Origin: Lachnospiraceae bacterium | GTDB lineage: Bacteria; Bacillota; Clostridia; Lachnospirales; Lachnospiraceae | Assembly: GCA_910575255.1 (NCBI GenBank) | Contig: CAJTEM010000001.1 | Location: 209,242-273,241, forward strand | Length of the DNA stretch: 64,000 nucleotides | Direction of reading: 5' to 3' | Shown here: positions 53,934 to 63,828 of the stretch, piece after piece | Layout: every line of letters begins with the position of its first letter | How positions within the stretch are numbered: position 1 is the stretch's first letter | Program-made: the position numbers and the translations under genes | The notes under the pieces: model-generated | Database searches by the model: none | Seen by the model: only the letters and a program-made list of their open reading frames with translations | What the model was told of the DNA's origin: nothing

Positions 53934-55229
53934 ATGCTGAGTGCATTGATTATAGCAGCAATCGCGCTGTCGGTTGCCATAGGATATAAGACAAAATTCA
54001 ACACAGGGTTTTTTGCCATCGTATTTGCCTATCTGATAGGCTGCTTTGCCATGGGGATGAAGACAAAAGAGGTGATTGCCGGGTGGCCGGTCAGCACCAT
54101 GTTTGTGATTTTTTCAGTTTCTCTGTTCTACAATTTTGCATTGGTGAACGGGACTTTAGAGAAAACGGCCCGGTATCTTCTTTATGCCTGCCGGAGATTT
54201 CCGGGGCTTCTTCCCTTTGCTCTGTATCTGGCGAGCGCGGGGATCGCGGCCCTGGGTGCAGGATTTTTTACAGTGATGGCATTTATGGCTCCTATTACCA
54301 TTCTGATTTGTAAAGAGGCGAAGATGGATCAGCTTACAGGCGCGGTGGCTATCAATTGCGGAGCGTTGTCCGGGGCGAATTTCATGACCAGTGGAAGCGG
54401 AATTATTTTCCGGGGACTGATGGAGGAGAATGGCCTGGGGGAGGCGGCATTCTCCTATACAGCGGTGATTTTTGTGGGGAGCGTAATTTTCTCACTGCTA
54501 TTGATTGCGGCATTTCGGTATATTCCCAAGAGCAACCGCAGCATTGGCAAGGGCGTGACCTTTGAAAAGCCGGAGGCATTTACAGACAGGCAGAAGATCA
54601 ACCTGTACCTGATGATTGCCATGATCCTGGTGGTTCTGATCTTCCCGATTCTACATATTGTGCTGCCGGATGCGAAAGCCATCACCTTCATTAACAGCAA
54701 GATGGATGTGGGCCTGGCGGCGGTGTTATTCTCTGTGATTGCCATGTTCTTTGGGCTGGCGCCGCAGAAGGACGTGATTGCCAAGGTTCCGTGGAATACG
54801 ATTATTATGATCTGCGGCGTGGGAATGCTGATTAACGTGGCTATCGAGGCCGGAACGATCGATCTTCTGGCTGCCTGGGCGGGTAGCAGCCTGCCTGCAT
54901 GGATTGTGCCGATTGCCTTCAGCGTGATCGGAGCCGTCATGAGCTTTTTCTCCAGCACACTGGGAGTGGTGTGTCCGGCTCTGTTCCCGCTGGTGCCAAC
55001 TCTGGCATCAGCTACAGGAATCAACCCGTTGACCTTGTTTGCCTGCATTGTCATCGGTGCGCAGAGTTCGGCAATCTCGCCGTTTTCTTCCGGAGGAAGC
55101 CTGGTGCTTGGCTCCTGCAGTACGGAGGAAGAGCGAAATGAAATGTTCCCGAAGCTTTTGTTTGTGGCAGTTCCGGTGAGCGTGCTGTCATCGGTCGTGT
55201 TCAATCTGGTACTGTCGTTTGTTCTGTGA
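53934..55229 (+). CDS. MatC/SLC13-like carboxylate permease
   Basis: 431 residues with ten or more membrane helices. The N-terminal part (AIVFAYLIGCFAMGMKTKEV) matches the MatC dicarboxylate carrier N-terminus, and the rest follows the ion transporter superfamily with two ring-like halves (GALSGANFMTSGSG and ISPFSSGGSLVLGS). Substrate likely a dicarboxylate or malonate-type acid. AGGAGGG precedes the ATG. Confidence 0.85.
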   Translation: MLSALIIAAIALSVAIGYKTKFNTGFFAIVFAYLIGCFAMGMKTKEVIAGWPVSTMFVIFSVSLFYNFALVNGTLEKTARYLLYACRRFPGLLPFALYLASAGIAALGAGFFTVMAFMAPITILICKEAKMDQLTGAVAINCGALSGANFMTSGSGIIFRGLMEENGLGEAAFSYTAVIFVGSVIFSLLLIAAFRYIPKSNRSIGKGVTFEKPEAFTDRQKINLYLMIAMILVVLIFPILHIVLPDAKAITFINSKMDVGLAAVLFSVIAMFFGLAPQKDVIAKVPWNTIIMICGVGMLINVAIEAGTIDLLAAWAGSSLPAWIVPIAFSVIGAVMSFFSSTLGVVCPALFPLVPTLASATGINPLTLFACIVIGAQSSAISPFSSGGSLVLGSCSTEEERNEMFPKLLFVAVPVSVLSSVVFNLVLSFVL

Positions 55230-55323
55230 CTGTGACAGACCATTCAATGGAGCATATTTCAAATTGTGCTGGATAACAAAAGAGGAAAGTAGTATAATCA
55301 AAAAAGCTGTAATCCGACCAGAG

Positions 55324-55350
55324 GGCAGGAGTCTTGAGTTCCTGCCTTTC
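55324..55350 (+). terminator. Terminator after the permease gene
   Basis: GGCAGGA pairs with TCCTGCC over 9 bases and is followed by TTTCTTT. Confidence 0.65.
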
Positions 55351-55451
55351 TTTATATCATAGGTGCCCACAGGGCATTTGACTCGGGATTGGCTGAAGAA
55401 TTTTTTGGTTTCTTTATGGAAAGAATACATTCCAGGGAGGTATGAGAACAG

Positions 55452-56309
55452 ATGAAGATGATTTGGAAGGAACGGGGGAAGGATCTGATCTATGATTTTG
55501 CGGGAGCATTTCTTCAGGCCCTGGGGGTCTGGTGTTTTATCGAGCCTTGCAGGATTGCACCAGGGGGAGTGTCGGGCATGGCGCTTCTGGTCAATTATCT
55601 GACAGCGGTTCCGGTAGGTGTCATGACACTGGTGCTGAATATTCCTCTTCTGATCAGTTCCTATCTATGCCTCAACCGGAAAATGACCTGGAAAACCATA
55701 CAGACGGTTCTTATTATGTCACTGGTTTTAGATGGCCTGGTCACGCCTCTGTTCCCCCAGTATGTGGGGGACAAACTGCTCTCATCGGTCTTTGGGGGGA
55801 TTCTGGCAGGCGTGGGGATGGCTATGATCTTTATGCGGGATTCGACCACAGGAGGCGGGGATATCCTGGCAAAGCTTTTGCAGAAGCGTTTCCCCTATAT
55901 GCATACCGGATACGCCCTGATGATGACGGATGCCGTGGTGATTGCGGCTTCTGTGCTGGTGTTCGGGAAGCTGGAGGCGGCGCTTTATGGCATGATCTCT
56001 ATGGTGGCAACCACCCAGACCATAGATGCGATCCTTTATGGTATGAATAAAGGAGCCATGGTGATGATTCATTCAGAAAAGAACCGGGAGATCGCAGAGG
56101 AGATCATGGAACGGCTCAATCGGGGAACCACGCTTTTTAAAAGTGTGGGGGGATTCAGCAAAAAAGAAGGGGAAACTCTGCTTTGTGTCATTGACCGAAA
56201 ACAGTTTTATCTGGTGAAGGAGATTGCCTATGCCCATGATCCGCGGGCGTTTGTGGTGGTGTCGGAGACGAAGGAGACCTATGGGGAGGGATTTTTGGAC
56301 GCCCGCTGA
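55452..56309 (+). CDS. YitT family membrane protein
   Basis: 285 residues. Five membrane helices (GALQALGVWCF-like start; GIAPGGVSGMALLVNY motif in IAPGGVSGMA), followed by the cytoplasmic DUF2179 domain with AMVMIHSEKNREIAEEIME and FSKKEGETLLCVIDRKQF. Function unknown; widespread in Firmicutes. No close operon partner. Confidence 0.88.
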   Translation: MKMIWKERGKDLIYDFAGAFLQALGVWCFIEPCRIAPGGVSGMALLVNYLTAVPVGVMTLVLNIPLLISSYLCLNRKMTWKTIQTVLIMSLVLDGLVTPLFPQYVGDKLLSSVFGGILAGVGMAMIFMRDSTTGGGDILAKLLQKRFPYMHTGYALMMTDAVVIAASVLVFGKLEAALYGMISMVATTQTIDAILYGMNKGAMVMIHSEKNREIAEEIMERLNRGTTLFKSVGGFSKKEGETLLCVIDRKQFYLVKEIAYAHDPRAFVVVSETKETYGEGFLDAR

Positions 56310-56379
56310 GACGGGAGCGTATCTTGTGGCTCTGGTCTGTGATGCGCGGGGATATGAATAAGATTCTGGCGGAGGAGAA

Positions 56380-56805
56380 TTAGGATAAGAAGGAAAGTTC
56401 AATAATGTTCTCTATGGGAACGGAAGTTCTGTCCTGTAATAGAATGAGGCGCTGATACCAGTCTATCTTTTTCAGAGAGCCGGTGGCAGAAACATAGGTG
56501 CCGCCGGCTTTCTTCTCGTCCGGGAGAAAATAGAGGATGGTAATCCGGGGGTGGCGATCCGCGTTCTGTTGCAGTTGGCGCAGCCGTTCATCCAAAAGAT
56601 CCTTTACATCCTCATCCGGTTCAATCCGGTCATCGGTAAAGCGGGCAGCCTCCCGGACAGCATCATGGTAGCTGGTTAAGGCAGCAAAGGGAGCAAACTG
56701 AGCGGCCCGGTCAGAGAGGGACATGGGAGGATGGACGGAAGAGACCGGGTGAGGTATAGCGACAATATCCTCGTAGGGAAATGGCTTTGATGGAAAACGG
56801 TTCAT
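56380..56805 (-). CDS. YolD-like protein
   Basis: 141 residues. LSDRAAQFAPFAALTSYHDAV is the YolD-like start; the rest is a small helical and beta domain. YolD-like proteins accompany Y-family polymerases and may be a Gram-positive counterpart of UmuD. AAGGAG precedes the ATG. It is the second gene after the polymerase at 56842, 36 bases away. Confidence 0.85.
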   Translation of the reverse strand: MNRFPSKPFPYEDIVAIPHPVSSVHPPMSLSDRAAQFAPFAALTSYHDAVREAARFTDDRIEPDEDVKDLLDERLRQLQQNADRHPRITILYFLPDEKKAGGTYVSATGSLKKIDWYQRLILLQDRTSVPIENIIELSFLS

Positions 56806-56841
56806 GGATACTCCTTTCAGGGAGAGGCGGACAGGCCCCCC

Positions 56842-58371
56842 TCATGCCTTGTGGCCGCCGATCTGTTGGTTTCGTTCTCTGGCAGTGGCGCCTTCTTCCA
56901 GGCTCATGCCCTTTATGATAGCATTTTTACCGAACTTCTTTTTTACGGAGAGCATGGCCGTCTGAAGCTGTCTCTCTTTTTGCAAAAGGGCTTCCTCCTG
57001 CAGGCGCTGCCGTTCCAGCTGCTCATAGTCGGTAAACAAGTCCAGCTGTTCGAAAGCTTCCGGCTTTTTTGCAGAGGCCTCCGGCGCGATGCGGGTTGCT
57101 GTGACAGAAAGCCTCTTGATACGGAGACTTTTGTCTGTGATCCGGTCAAACAGTTCTAAAGCGGAAGCGATGAGCTGTCTGGCGGAGGAGGTCTGCCGGG
57201 GAAGGTTGATGGTGCCATGGGCATGCACGGGAATCTTCCTTCCATAGCGGTCTGTGGTGACGGGACCCTGGTAGCTTTGCTGCATTGCCGGGTCTGTGAG
57301 GCAGGTTCTGTCGTAGCCGGCGGTGAGAACCAGCTGATCGGTCACCAGGCCCTTGTCCACCAGATCCAGGGCCAGCTGATCGGCCATCTCCTTTACGACA
57401 AGCCGGGCCTTGTCGAAGGAGTAAGGGCAGGGAAGAACCTGTCCTCCGCTGATGCTGCTGCTTTCCGGCTGGTAGGACTTGATATCTGCCATGGTGCAGG
57501 GTTCAATCCCCCAGGCATGGTCGATAAGCAGCTCTGCATTGATGCCAAAGAGACGATAAAGCAGCTCCTCGCTGTGGAATTCTCCGGGCTTTCCCAGAGA
57601 GCAGCGGGCGATGTCTCCCATGGTATAAAGCCCGTGCTCTTCCAGTTTTTTTTCATATCCGCGTCCGATGCGCCAGAAATCTGTCAGGGGACGGTGAGTC
57701 CAGAGAAGGCGTCTGTAAGACATCTCGTCAAGTTCTGCGATACGGACGCCATGCTCGTCTGCCGGTATATGCTTAGCCACAATGTCCATGGCAACCTTGG
57801 CCAGGTAGAGATTCGTCCCGATACCGGCAGCGGCGGTAATGCCGGTGGCTTTCAGGACATCCTGGATCATCATTCCCACCAGCTTGCATGCGGAGGGCCG
57901 GGCGGGAGAAAGATAACTGGTGATATCGATCAGGACTTCATCAATGGAATAGACATGGATATCCTCCGGGGCGATATACTTCAGGTAAATGTCATAGATC
58001 CTGGTGCTGTATTCCATATAAAGCGACATCCGGGGTACGGCGGTAATATAGTCCAGAGACAGCTCCGGATGGGCCCGGACCTCGGGATCATGAAAGGAAG
58101 AGCCGGTGAAGGTCCGACCCGGAGCGTGAAGGCTCCTTTGGGAGTTGATCTGCTCCACCTTTCGGATCACCTCAAACAGACGGGGGCGTCCGGGGATGCC
58201 GTAGGCTTTTAGAGAGGGAGAGACAGCAAGGCAGATGGTCTTCTCCGTGCGGCTTTTGTCGGCCACTACCAGATGGGTGGTGAGTGGGTCAAGCCCCCGT
58301 TCGATACATTCGACAGAGGCATAGAAAGATTTTAAGTCAATGGCAGCGTAGATGCGGTCTTTGGGTGTCAT
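56842..58371 (-). CDS. Y-family DNA polymerase (UmuC/ImpB type)
   Basis: 509 residues. Catalytic residues are intact: Asp in AAIDLKSFYASVEC at about 11, and YSIDEVLID with the Asp-Glu pair at about 139. The C-terminal little finger has the extended form seen in UvrX/YqjW-type proteins of Gram-positive bacteria. Lesion-bypass polymerase, error-prone. The LexA box at 58437 explains its induction. The tail has a Q/E-rich coiled region. Confidence 0.93.
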   Translation of the reverse strand: MTPKDRIYAAIDLKSFYASVECIERGLDPLTTHLVVADKSRTEKTICLAVSPSLKAYGIPGRPRLFEVIRKVEQINSQRSLHAPGRTFTGSSFHDPEVRAHPELSLDYITAVPRMSLYMEYSTRIYDIYLKYIAPEDIHVYSIDEVLIDITSYLSPARPSACKLVGMMIQDVLKATGITAAAGIGTNLYLAKVAMDIVAKHIPADEHGVRIAELDEMSYRRLLWTHRPLTDFWRIGRGYEKKLEEHGLYTMGDIARCSLGKPGEFHSEELLYRLFGINAELLIDHAWGIEPCTMADIKSYQPESSSISGGQVLPCPYSFDKARLVVKEMADQLALDLVDKGLVTDQLVLTAGYDRTCLTDPAMQQSYQGPVTTDRYGRKIPVHAHGTINLPRQTSSARQLIASALELFDRITDKSLRIKRLSVTATRIAPEASAKKPEAFEQLDLFTDYEQLERQRLQEEALLQKERQLQTAMLSVKKKFGKNAIIKGMSLEEGATARERNQQIGGHKA

Positions 58372-58436
58372 GGTGTGAACTCCGTTCTTTCATGAAGGAA
58401 GGGATGCGTAAGCAAAAACATTTCTGATACAAGAAT

Positions 58437-58450
58437 AGAACGTTTGTTCG
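58437..58450 (-). promoter_or_regulatory. LexA (SOS) box upstream of the Y-family polymerase
   Basis: On the minus strand CGAACAAACGTTCT, a match to CGAAC-RNRY-GTTCG except the last base. It lies 66 bases upstream of the polymerase start. Confidence 0.8.
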
Positions 58451-58508
58451 AATTTGTAAAATACCTATAAGTTATGGAAAAGTGTCATATTATGACTATA
58501 GATTATCA

Positions 58509-58543
58509 GAAACCGGAAAAAATATTGTAGGAATCCGATAAAA
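58509..58543. repeat. 35-bp direct repeat, left copy
   Basis: Shares ATATTGTAGGAATCCGATAA with 60071-60105; 35 bases with two mismatches. The pair brackets the ATPase/DUF4143 gene. Confidence 0.85.
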
Positions 58544-58658
58544 CTAGTTTTTATAAAGATAAACTTCCTTAATGGCATGAAAAAAGCAGCATTCCACCAG
58601 AAAGTTGCGACGTAAACGACGCAAGAATACAGTGGACGGTGTCAAACGGCATAAAAAC

Positions 58659-58683
58659 AGAAGTAACCCGAAGGGCTACTTCT
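58659..58683 (-). terminator. Terminator of the ATPase gene
   Basis: Minus strand: AGAAGTAGCCC pairs with GGGTTACTTCT, then GTTTTT. The rest of 58544-58658 shows small inverted pairs but no gene. Confidence 0.75.
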
Positions 58684-58717
58684 AAATGATATTAACAGTA
58701 TCAGCTTGGTTTGTCGG

Positions 58718-59992
58718 TTAAAATAACTCTATACGACCAAGCAGCAGGTCTATCAGATTGCAATGGAAAATTCCGTTGTCATCATAGAAATTGTGAGGAA
58801 TATCCATGCGAACAATGATTTTTTTGAAAAAGTCCTTTGTCAGTATCAACGATGCAAGTTCAGAGGATTCCTTTTTGTCCGTATTCATCTGGAAAGCTGA
58901 CTGGATGTAGATTTTTTTGTCCGCATCATTTACAACGAAGTCGATTTCTTTTTGCACATTTGCACCGCCGGTGCGGTCGGTCACAACACCGACATCAACG
59001 GAATATCCTCGGCGCAGAAGCTCGTTGTAGATGATATTCTCCATGATGTGGCCGGGATTGTATTGACGATAATTCAAGCGGGCATTACGAAGGCCGATAT
59101 CCGTGTAGTAGTATTTGTTCGGATACTTGAAATAGGTCTTTCCTTTCACATCATAGCGCTTTGCCATAGAAATAAGAAACGAATCGATGATGTGCTGTAC
59201 ATAGTTGGAAACAAGAGTGGAATTGACCTTTTCGTTCTTCATGCCGGTCAGCGCATTGGCAATATTCGTAGGATTGGTCAGGGAGCTGATCTGTGAAGCA
59301 AGGAAATCCAGAATGTCATTCAGAATGTCCTCACGTTCGATACCGTTGCGTTCTACAATGTCCTTGACATACAGCTCGCTGTACAGAGAGGACAGGTAAT
59401 CCTTTTTGTCCTTTTCATCTGTTAATGCCGGCAGGCGTGGCATGCCGCCGTAAAGCATATAGGTGTCCAGAGCCTTTCGTTCATCACCGCACACATGAGA
59501 GTAGAATTCTTCAAAGGACAGCGGGAATACATGAATTTGAGTAGCACGACCACGAAATTCTGTGGCAATGTCTTTGGACAAGCCTTTTGAGTTGCTTCCG
59601 GTTACATATACATCCAAATTCTTATATGCTTTGAGTTCATTCAGCATGTCATAGACGGAAACCTCAATGCCACCATTTTCATTATCGATTACTTTTGTGG
59701 TAAGCTGGACCTCATCAATAAAAAGATAGAATTTCTCTTCTTTCTTCTCTGCAACAAGGTCTTCGACATATTCACAAAGCGTGATTGGGTTTCTTAACTT
59801 ATAATAACGTCTCTGGTCCAATTCGATTTTTATAATGTGGTCTTTCTGAACGCCCTGTGAGAGAAGGTACTCATAGAACAAGTCAAACAGCAATACCGAT
59901 TTTCCACAGCGGCGGATACCGGTAATTACCTTAACCTCGCCATTCCACATATGATGTATTATGTGATTCAAATAGAAATTTCGTTTAATCAT
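58718..59992 (-). CDS. AAA ATPase with DUF4143 domain
   Basis: 424 residues. Walker A GIRRCGKSVLLF at about 25, Walker B FYLFIDEVQL at about 92, and VTGSNSKGLS as sensor. The C-terminal DUF4143 region is followed by a PD-(D/E)XK-like core (KEIDFVVNDADKKIYIQSAF). These ATPases are numerous in gut anaerobes and of unknown function. Flanking 35-bp repeats and lone position suggest recent insertion. Confidence 0.88.
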   Translation of the reverse strand: MIKRNFYLNHIIHHMWNGEVKVITGIRRCGKSVLLFDLFYEYLLSQGVQKDHIIKIELDQRRYYKLRNPITLCEYVEDLVAEKKEEKFYLFIDEVQLTTKVIDNENGGIEVSVYDMLNELKAYKNLDVYVTGSNSKGLSKDIATEFRGRATQIHVFPLSFEEFYSHVCGDERKALDTYMLYGGMPRLPALTDEKDKKDYLSSLYSELYVKDIVERNGIEREDILNDILDFLASQISSLTNPTNIANALTGMKNEKVNSTLVSNYVQHIIDSFLISMAKRYDVKGKTYFKYPNKYYYTDIGLRNARLNYRQYNPGHIMENIIYNELLRRGYSVDVGVVTDRTGGANVQKEIDFVVNDADKKIYIQSAFQMNTDKKESSELASLILTKDFFKKIIVRMDIPHNFYDDNGIFHCNLIDLLLGRIELF

Positions 59993-60070
59993 TAAAGTTA
60001 CCTCGTACTTGTGACGATTACGTCGCTACTTTCTTGTGTAGTATACCACGAACCCCTCAAATCATCAATA

Positions 60071-60105
60071 GAAAGCGGAAAAGATATTGTAGGAATCCGA
60101 TAAAA
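60071..60105. repeat. 35-bp direct repeat, right copy
   Basis: See the copy at 58509. It lies in the upstream region of the lyase gene, 110 bases before its start. Confidence 0.85.
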
Positions 60106-60214
60106 TTTGTTCTTATATGGGTAGAACGGGCAGATAACTTTTGCTATACTGGATCCATCCGAAAAGGTAAAAATCATAGAACCATGAATAGTAGGAGGGA
60201 GGCTGCAGATCAAC

Positions 60215-61441
60215 ATGGAAAAGGAATTAAAACAGGGATATCATATGGAAATCCTGCTTCAGGAACCCAAAGCAGGGGCAGAAGCTTTGCAGGAGCTGGA
60301 TGAGGAGGCGGCAAAGCATGCGATGAGATTTCACAGGAGTATTCCTCAGTATCAGGAGACGCCGCTGGTATCTCTGGAGGAACTGAGCAAAAGGCTGGGG
60401 GTAAAAGGAATTTATGTCAAAAACGAGTCTCTGCGTTTCGGCCTGAAGGCGTTTAAGGGACTTGGCGGCACCTATGCGATGTTCCGGATTTTGTGCAGAG
60501 AGCTGATGATGGACGTGGAAATGGCGGATTTTCGGGATTTTCAGAAGAAGGAGCAGAGAGAAAAGGCCGGAAAGATTACATTTGTGACAGCGACGGATGG
60601 CAATCACGGAAAAGGGGTGTCCTGGGCTGCCGGACTGTTTGGCTGCCAGGCCCATGTGTTTATGCCAAAGGGATCATCCGAAATGCGTGCGGAGGCAATC
60701 CAGAGCGCCGGACCGGCCACCGTGCAGATTACAGACAAAAATTATGATGAGACGGTTCAGTACGCACGGCAGATGAGCGAGGAACATGGATGGTTCTTGA
60801 TTCAGGATACGGCATGGGACGGCTATGAAGAGATTCCCCTGTGGATTATCCAGGGATATCTGACAATGGCATCGGAGGCGGTGAAGCAGCTGGAAGAGAG
60901 GAAAACAAAGCCCACGCACGTTTTTCTTCAGGCCGGGGTGGGAGCCATGGCCGGAGGTGTGGCAGGATATCTGATCCATCATTACGGCAAAGCCTGTCCG
61001 ATGATTTCCGTTGTGGAGCCAAAGGAGGTGGCGTGCATTTTCCTGTCGGCAAGGGAGAATGACGGAGCCTGTCATACGGTAGAGGGAGATCCGGAGACCA
61101 TCATGGCAGGCCTGAACTGCCAGACTCCCTGCAAGATCACCTGGCCGGTGCTAAGGGACTTCTCTTCCGCCTATATTGCATGCCCGGATTTTGCGGCAGC
61201 CCATGGAATGAGGCTGTATGCAAATCCGTCAGGAAATGACGAGCCGGTGGTCTCCGGAGAGTCCGGCGCAGCGACACTGGGGGCATTCGCCCTTCTTATG
61301 GAACGGCCGGAGCTTAAGGATGTCAGAAAGCAGCTGGGCCTGGGAGCGAATTCCGTGATTCTTTTGTTTAACACAGAGGGAGATACGGATCCGGTGTGCT
61401 ACCAGACCATTGTCAGGGACGGAGCCTATCCCCTCGCATAA
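60215..61441 (+). CDS. ygeX: Diaminopropionate ammonia-lyase
   Basis: 408 residues. PLP fold type II: the lysine in FGLKAFKGLGGTYA binds pyridoxal phosphate, and TATDGNHGKGVSWAAG binds the phosphate side. ETPLVSLEELSKRLGV and the Gly-rich AGVGAMAGGVAGYL follow. It converts 2,3-diaminopropionate to pyruvate and ammonia. GGAGGGAGG lies upstream of ATG 60215. The M20 hydrolase nearby and the AraC regulator suggest one catabolic unit. Confidence 0.93.
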   Translation: MEKELKQGYHMEILLQEPKAGAEALQELDEEAAKHAMRFHRSIPQYQETPLVSLEELSKRLGVKGIYVKNESLRFGLKAFKGLGGTYAMFRILCRELMMDVEMADFRDFQKKEQREKAGKITFVTATDGNHGKGVSWAAGLFGCQAHVFMPKGSSEMRAEAIQSAGPATVQITDKNYDETVQYARQMSEEHGWFLIQDTAWDGYEEIPLWIIQGYLTMASEAVKQLEERKTKPTHVFLQAGVGAMAGGVAGYLIHHYGKACPMISVVEPKEVACIFLSARENDGACHTVEGDPETIMAGLNCQTPCKITWPVLRDFSSAYIACPDFAAAHGMRLYANPSGNDEPVVSGESGAATLGAFALLMERPELKDVRKQLGLGANSVILLFNTEGDTDPVCYQTIVRDGAYPLA

Positions 61442-61445
61442 GCGT

Positions 61446-62342
61446 TTATCTCCCCTGTCCGAATTTGTTTCGGTATTTCAGGGGAGATAGTCCATAGCTG
61501 TTGCGGAACTGTTCGATAAAATGGCTGATCTGATTATACCCCACGTCCGCGCTGATTTCCGAGATCGTCCGGTCTGTGTGGGTGATAAGGTTTTTGGCAG
61601 TGTAAAGGCGGTATTCGTTCAGGTATTTGATGGGAGAGAGGCCGGTATATTTCCGGAACAGGGCAGTGCACAGGTTTTTGCTGATGACGGCGCGGTCGGC
61701 AATCTGTCTGACATTCAGAGGATCCGGATAATTGTTGTGAATGTAGCTTAACATGGTCTGGAAAAGCCGGATCTCTTCATAATTTCCGGCATCCTCTCCC
61801 TCCTCAAATTCATTCAGGATCTGCTCAAAAATATGGGAAAGAAAGTTGCTCACTGAAAAATAGCCCAGAGGCTCGTTTTTCCAGTTGAGCAGCTTTTTTA
61901 ACAGGGAGAGCTGATAAGGACTTAACAGCAGCAGGGAATAGGAAAAGGCATCCCTTTGCAGCAGGGGAAGAATGTAGTTTTTTAAAATCAGCGGATGAAA
62001 GATGTCCGGGGTGAAATTGATGCACAGGGTCCGGGTGTCCTGGCCGATGGTTTTCGAGCTGTGAAGCTGATGGTTTTTAACCAGGAGAAGTTTGTCCGCG
62101 CCCAGCTTAAACGTATCGCCGTTGATGCTGTATTCCAGCTCCCCCTGAGATACCCAGGTGATCTGCAGCTCGTCATGCCAGTGCAGCGGGATATAGTCCG
62201 AGGCATCGTCGTTGTAGCTTTGGGTATACATGGCGATGGGAAAATCATCGGATAAAAACATGACTTCTTCCTGCAGCTCCTCATTGGTGGAGATGACAAA
62301 TTCGATTCCGGCCTGATTGCATTTGGGAAATGATGGGCTCAT
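61446..62342 (-). CDS. AraC family transcriptional regulator
   Basis: 298 residues. N-terminal cupin-like sensor (IPLHWHDELQITWVSQGELE) and C-terminal double helix-turn-helix (ADRAVISKNLCTALFRKYTG, ISEISADVGYNQISHFIEQF). AGGAGG precedes ATG 62342. It is convergent to the lyase and divergent from the hydrolase; it probably controls one or both. Confidence 0.92.
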   Translation of the reverse strand: MSPSFPKCNQAGIEFVISTNEELQEEVMFLSDDFPIAMYTQSYNDDASDYIPLHWHDELQITWVSQGELEYSINGDTFKLGADKLLLVKNHQLHSSKTIGQDTRTLCINFTPDIFHPLILKNYILPLLQRDAFSYSLLLLSPYQLSLLKKLLNWKNEPLGYFSVSNFLSHIFEQILNEFEEGEDAGNYEEIRLFQTMLSYIHNNYPDPLNVRQIADRAVISKNLCTALFRKYTGLSPIKYLNEYRLYTAKNLITHTDRTISEISADVGYNQISHFIEQFRNSYGLSPLKYRNKFGQGR

Positions 62343-62601
62343 AGGATTCTGCCTCCTGGGGGTTAATAGGAAAGGATATATGGTTTGCTTGGTTTGTTTG
62401 AAAAGATCCACAGGATATAAACGAGGGAGGATCTTTATGGTTATTGTACAGCAAAAAGGGAAAATCGGAAAGGGCAAATGAGCAAGTTGATATAAATCTG
62501 ACAAAAGTGTGGTGGTAACTGATAGAATATATCACAAGGGATTGCTATAATTTGAGCATAAAGTTCAACGGAACTACATTATGATGTCAGGAGGTTTTGG
62601 T

Positions 62602-63828
62602 ATGTTAACAATTAACAAAACCCGGCTTCTGGAGAGGATTCATGCCCTCGGAGCCATTGGGAAAGATGAAGAAGGAAGAAGAACCCGGCTTGCCGCTTCG
62701 GATGCGGAAAAAGAAGGACGGGACGCGGTGGCAGGCTGGATGCGGGATGCAGGCTTAAAAGTGGTAGTGGACCGGATCGGCAACATCTTCGGTATCTGGG
62801 AGACAGAGGAAAACAAAGAGGAGAAGCCTCTGATGGTTGGTTCCCATATTGACACCGTGATCAATGCCGGTCAGTATGACGGATGTCTGGGAGTGATCGG
62901 CGGCATTGAAGTGATACAAACCCTGAAAGAAGCCGGATATCAGACAGCGAAGCCGGTTGTGGTGGCTGCATTTACCAATGAGGAAGGCGTGCGGTATTCG
63001 CCGGATATGATGGGTTCCCTGGTATACGCAGGGGGACTGCCGATAGATGAGGTTCTGGCCACAGTGGGGACAGACGGGACGGTTCTGGGAGAGGAATTAA
63101 AGAGGATCGGCTATGAGGGAACCGTGGAACCCGGGTTTTTGCAGCCGGAAGCATTTTTGGAGCTGCATATTGAGCAGGGGCCGATCCTGGATGTGGAGGG
63201 TGTGAAAATCGGCGCGGTGGAGAATCTGCAGGGTATTCACTGGCAGCGGGTAACCATCGAAGGGACTGCAAATCACGCAGGCACCACGCCTACCCATCTG
63301 CGGTCGGATGCAGGCTTGGCGGCGGCAAAGGTCAATGTCTTTTTGCGGGAGCTGGTGGAAAAGTCCGGCGGTGTGGCCACGGTGGGATGCGTGGAGTTAG
63401 AACCGAATGCCATCAACGTGATTCCGTCAAAAGCAATCTTTACGGTGGATTTGCGGAACCCCGATAAAGCGAAGCTGGAAGCAGACGAAAAGGCTCTGTC
63501 CGGGTATCTGGCGGAGCTGGAAAAGGCGGATAAGGTCAGAATCACCACAGAGCGTCTGACAGAATTTGACCCGGTTCTGTTCGATGAAGGAATTGTGAAA
63601 AAGGTAGAGCAGGCGGCAAAGGCCAGAGGCTTAAGTTCACGGCGGATGACTTCCGGTGCGGGGCAGGATGCGCAGATGATGGCCCGGATTTGCCCCACAG
63701 CCATGATCTTTGTGCCCAGCATTCAGGGCATTAGCCACAACCCGGCCGAGTATACCAAAGATGAGGATGTGATTGCCGGAGCCAATGTATTTCTGGATGT
63801 GGTGTCAGAGCTTGCCGGGGTAAAGTAG
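62602..63828 (+). CDS. M20 family Zn-dependent amidohydrolase (allantoate/N-carbamoyl amino acid type)
   Basis: 408 residues. Metal ligands are visible: GSHIDTV, FTNEEGVRY and HIEQGPIL, with the typical dimerisation lid region and the final ISHNPAEYT His. It removes N-carbamoyl or similar groups from amino acids or ureides. ATG 62602 follows AGGAGG; ATG 62581 is too far upstream. In other bacteria ygeX-type lyases also sit beside such hydrolases. Confidence 0.9.
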   Translation: MLTINKTRLLERIHALGAIGKDEEGRRTRLAASDAEKEGRDAVAGWMRDAGLKVVVDRIGNIFGIWETEENKEEKPLMVGSHIDTVINAGQYDGCLGVIGGIEVIQTLKEAGYQTAKPVVVAAFTNEEGVRYSPDMMGSLVYAGGLPIDEVLATVGTDGTVLGEELKRIGYEGTVEPGFLQPEAFLELHIEQGPILDVEGVKIGAVENLQGIHWQRVTIEGTANHAGTTPTHLRSDAGLAAAKVNVFLRELVEKSGGVATVGCVELEPNAINVIPSKAIFTVDLRNPDKAKLEADEKALSGYLAELEKADKVRITTERLTEFDPVLFDEGIVKKVEQAAKARGLSSRRMTSGAGQDAQMMARICPTAMIFVPSIQGISHNPAEYTKDEDVIAGANVFLDVVSELAGVK

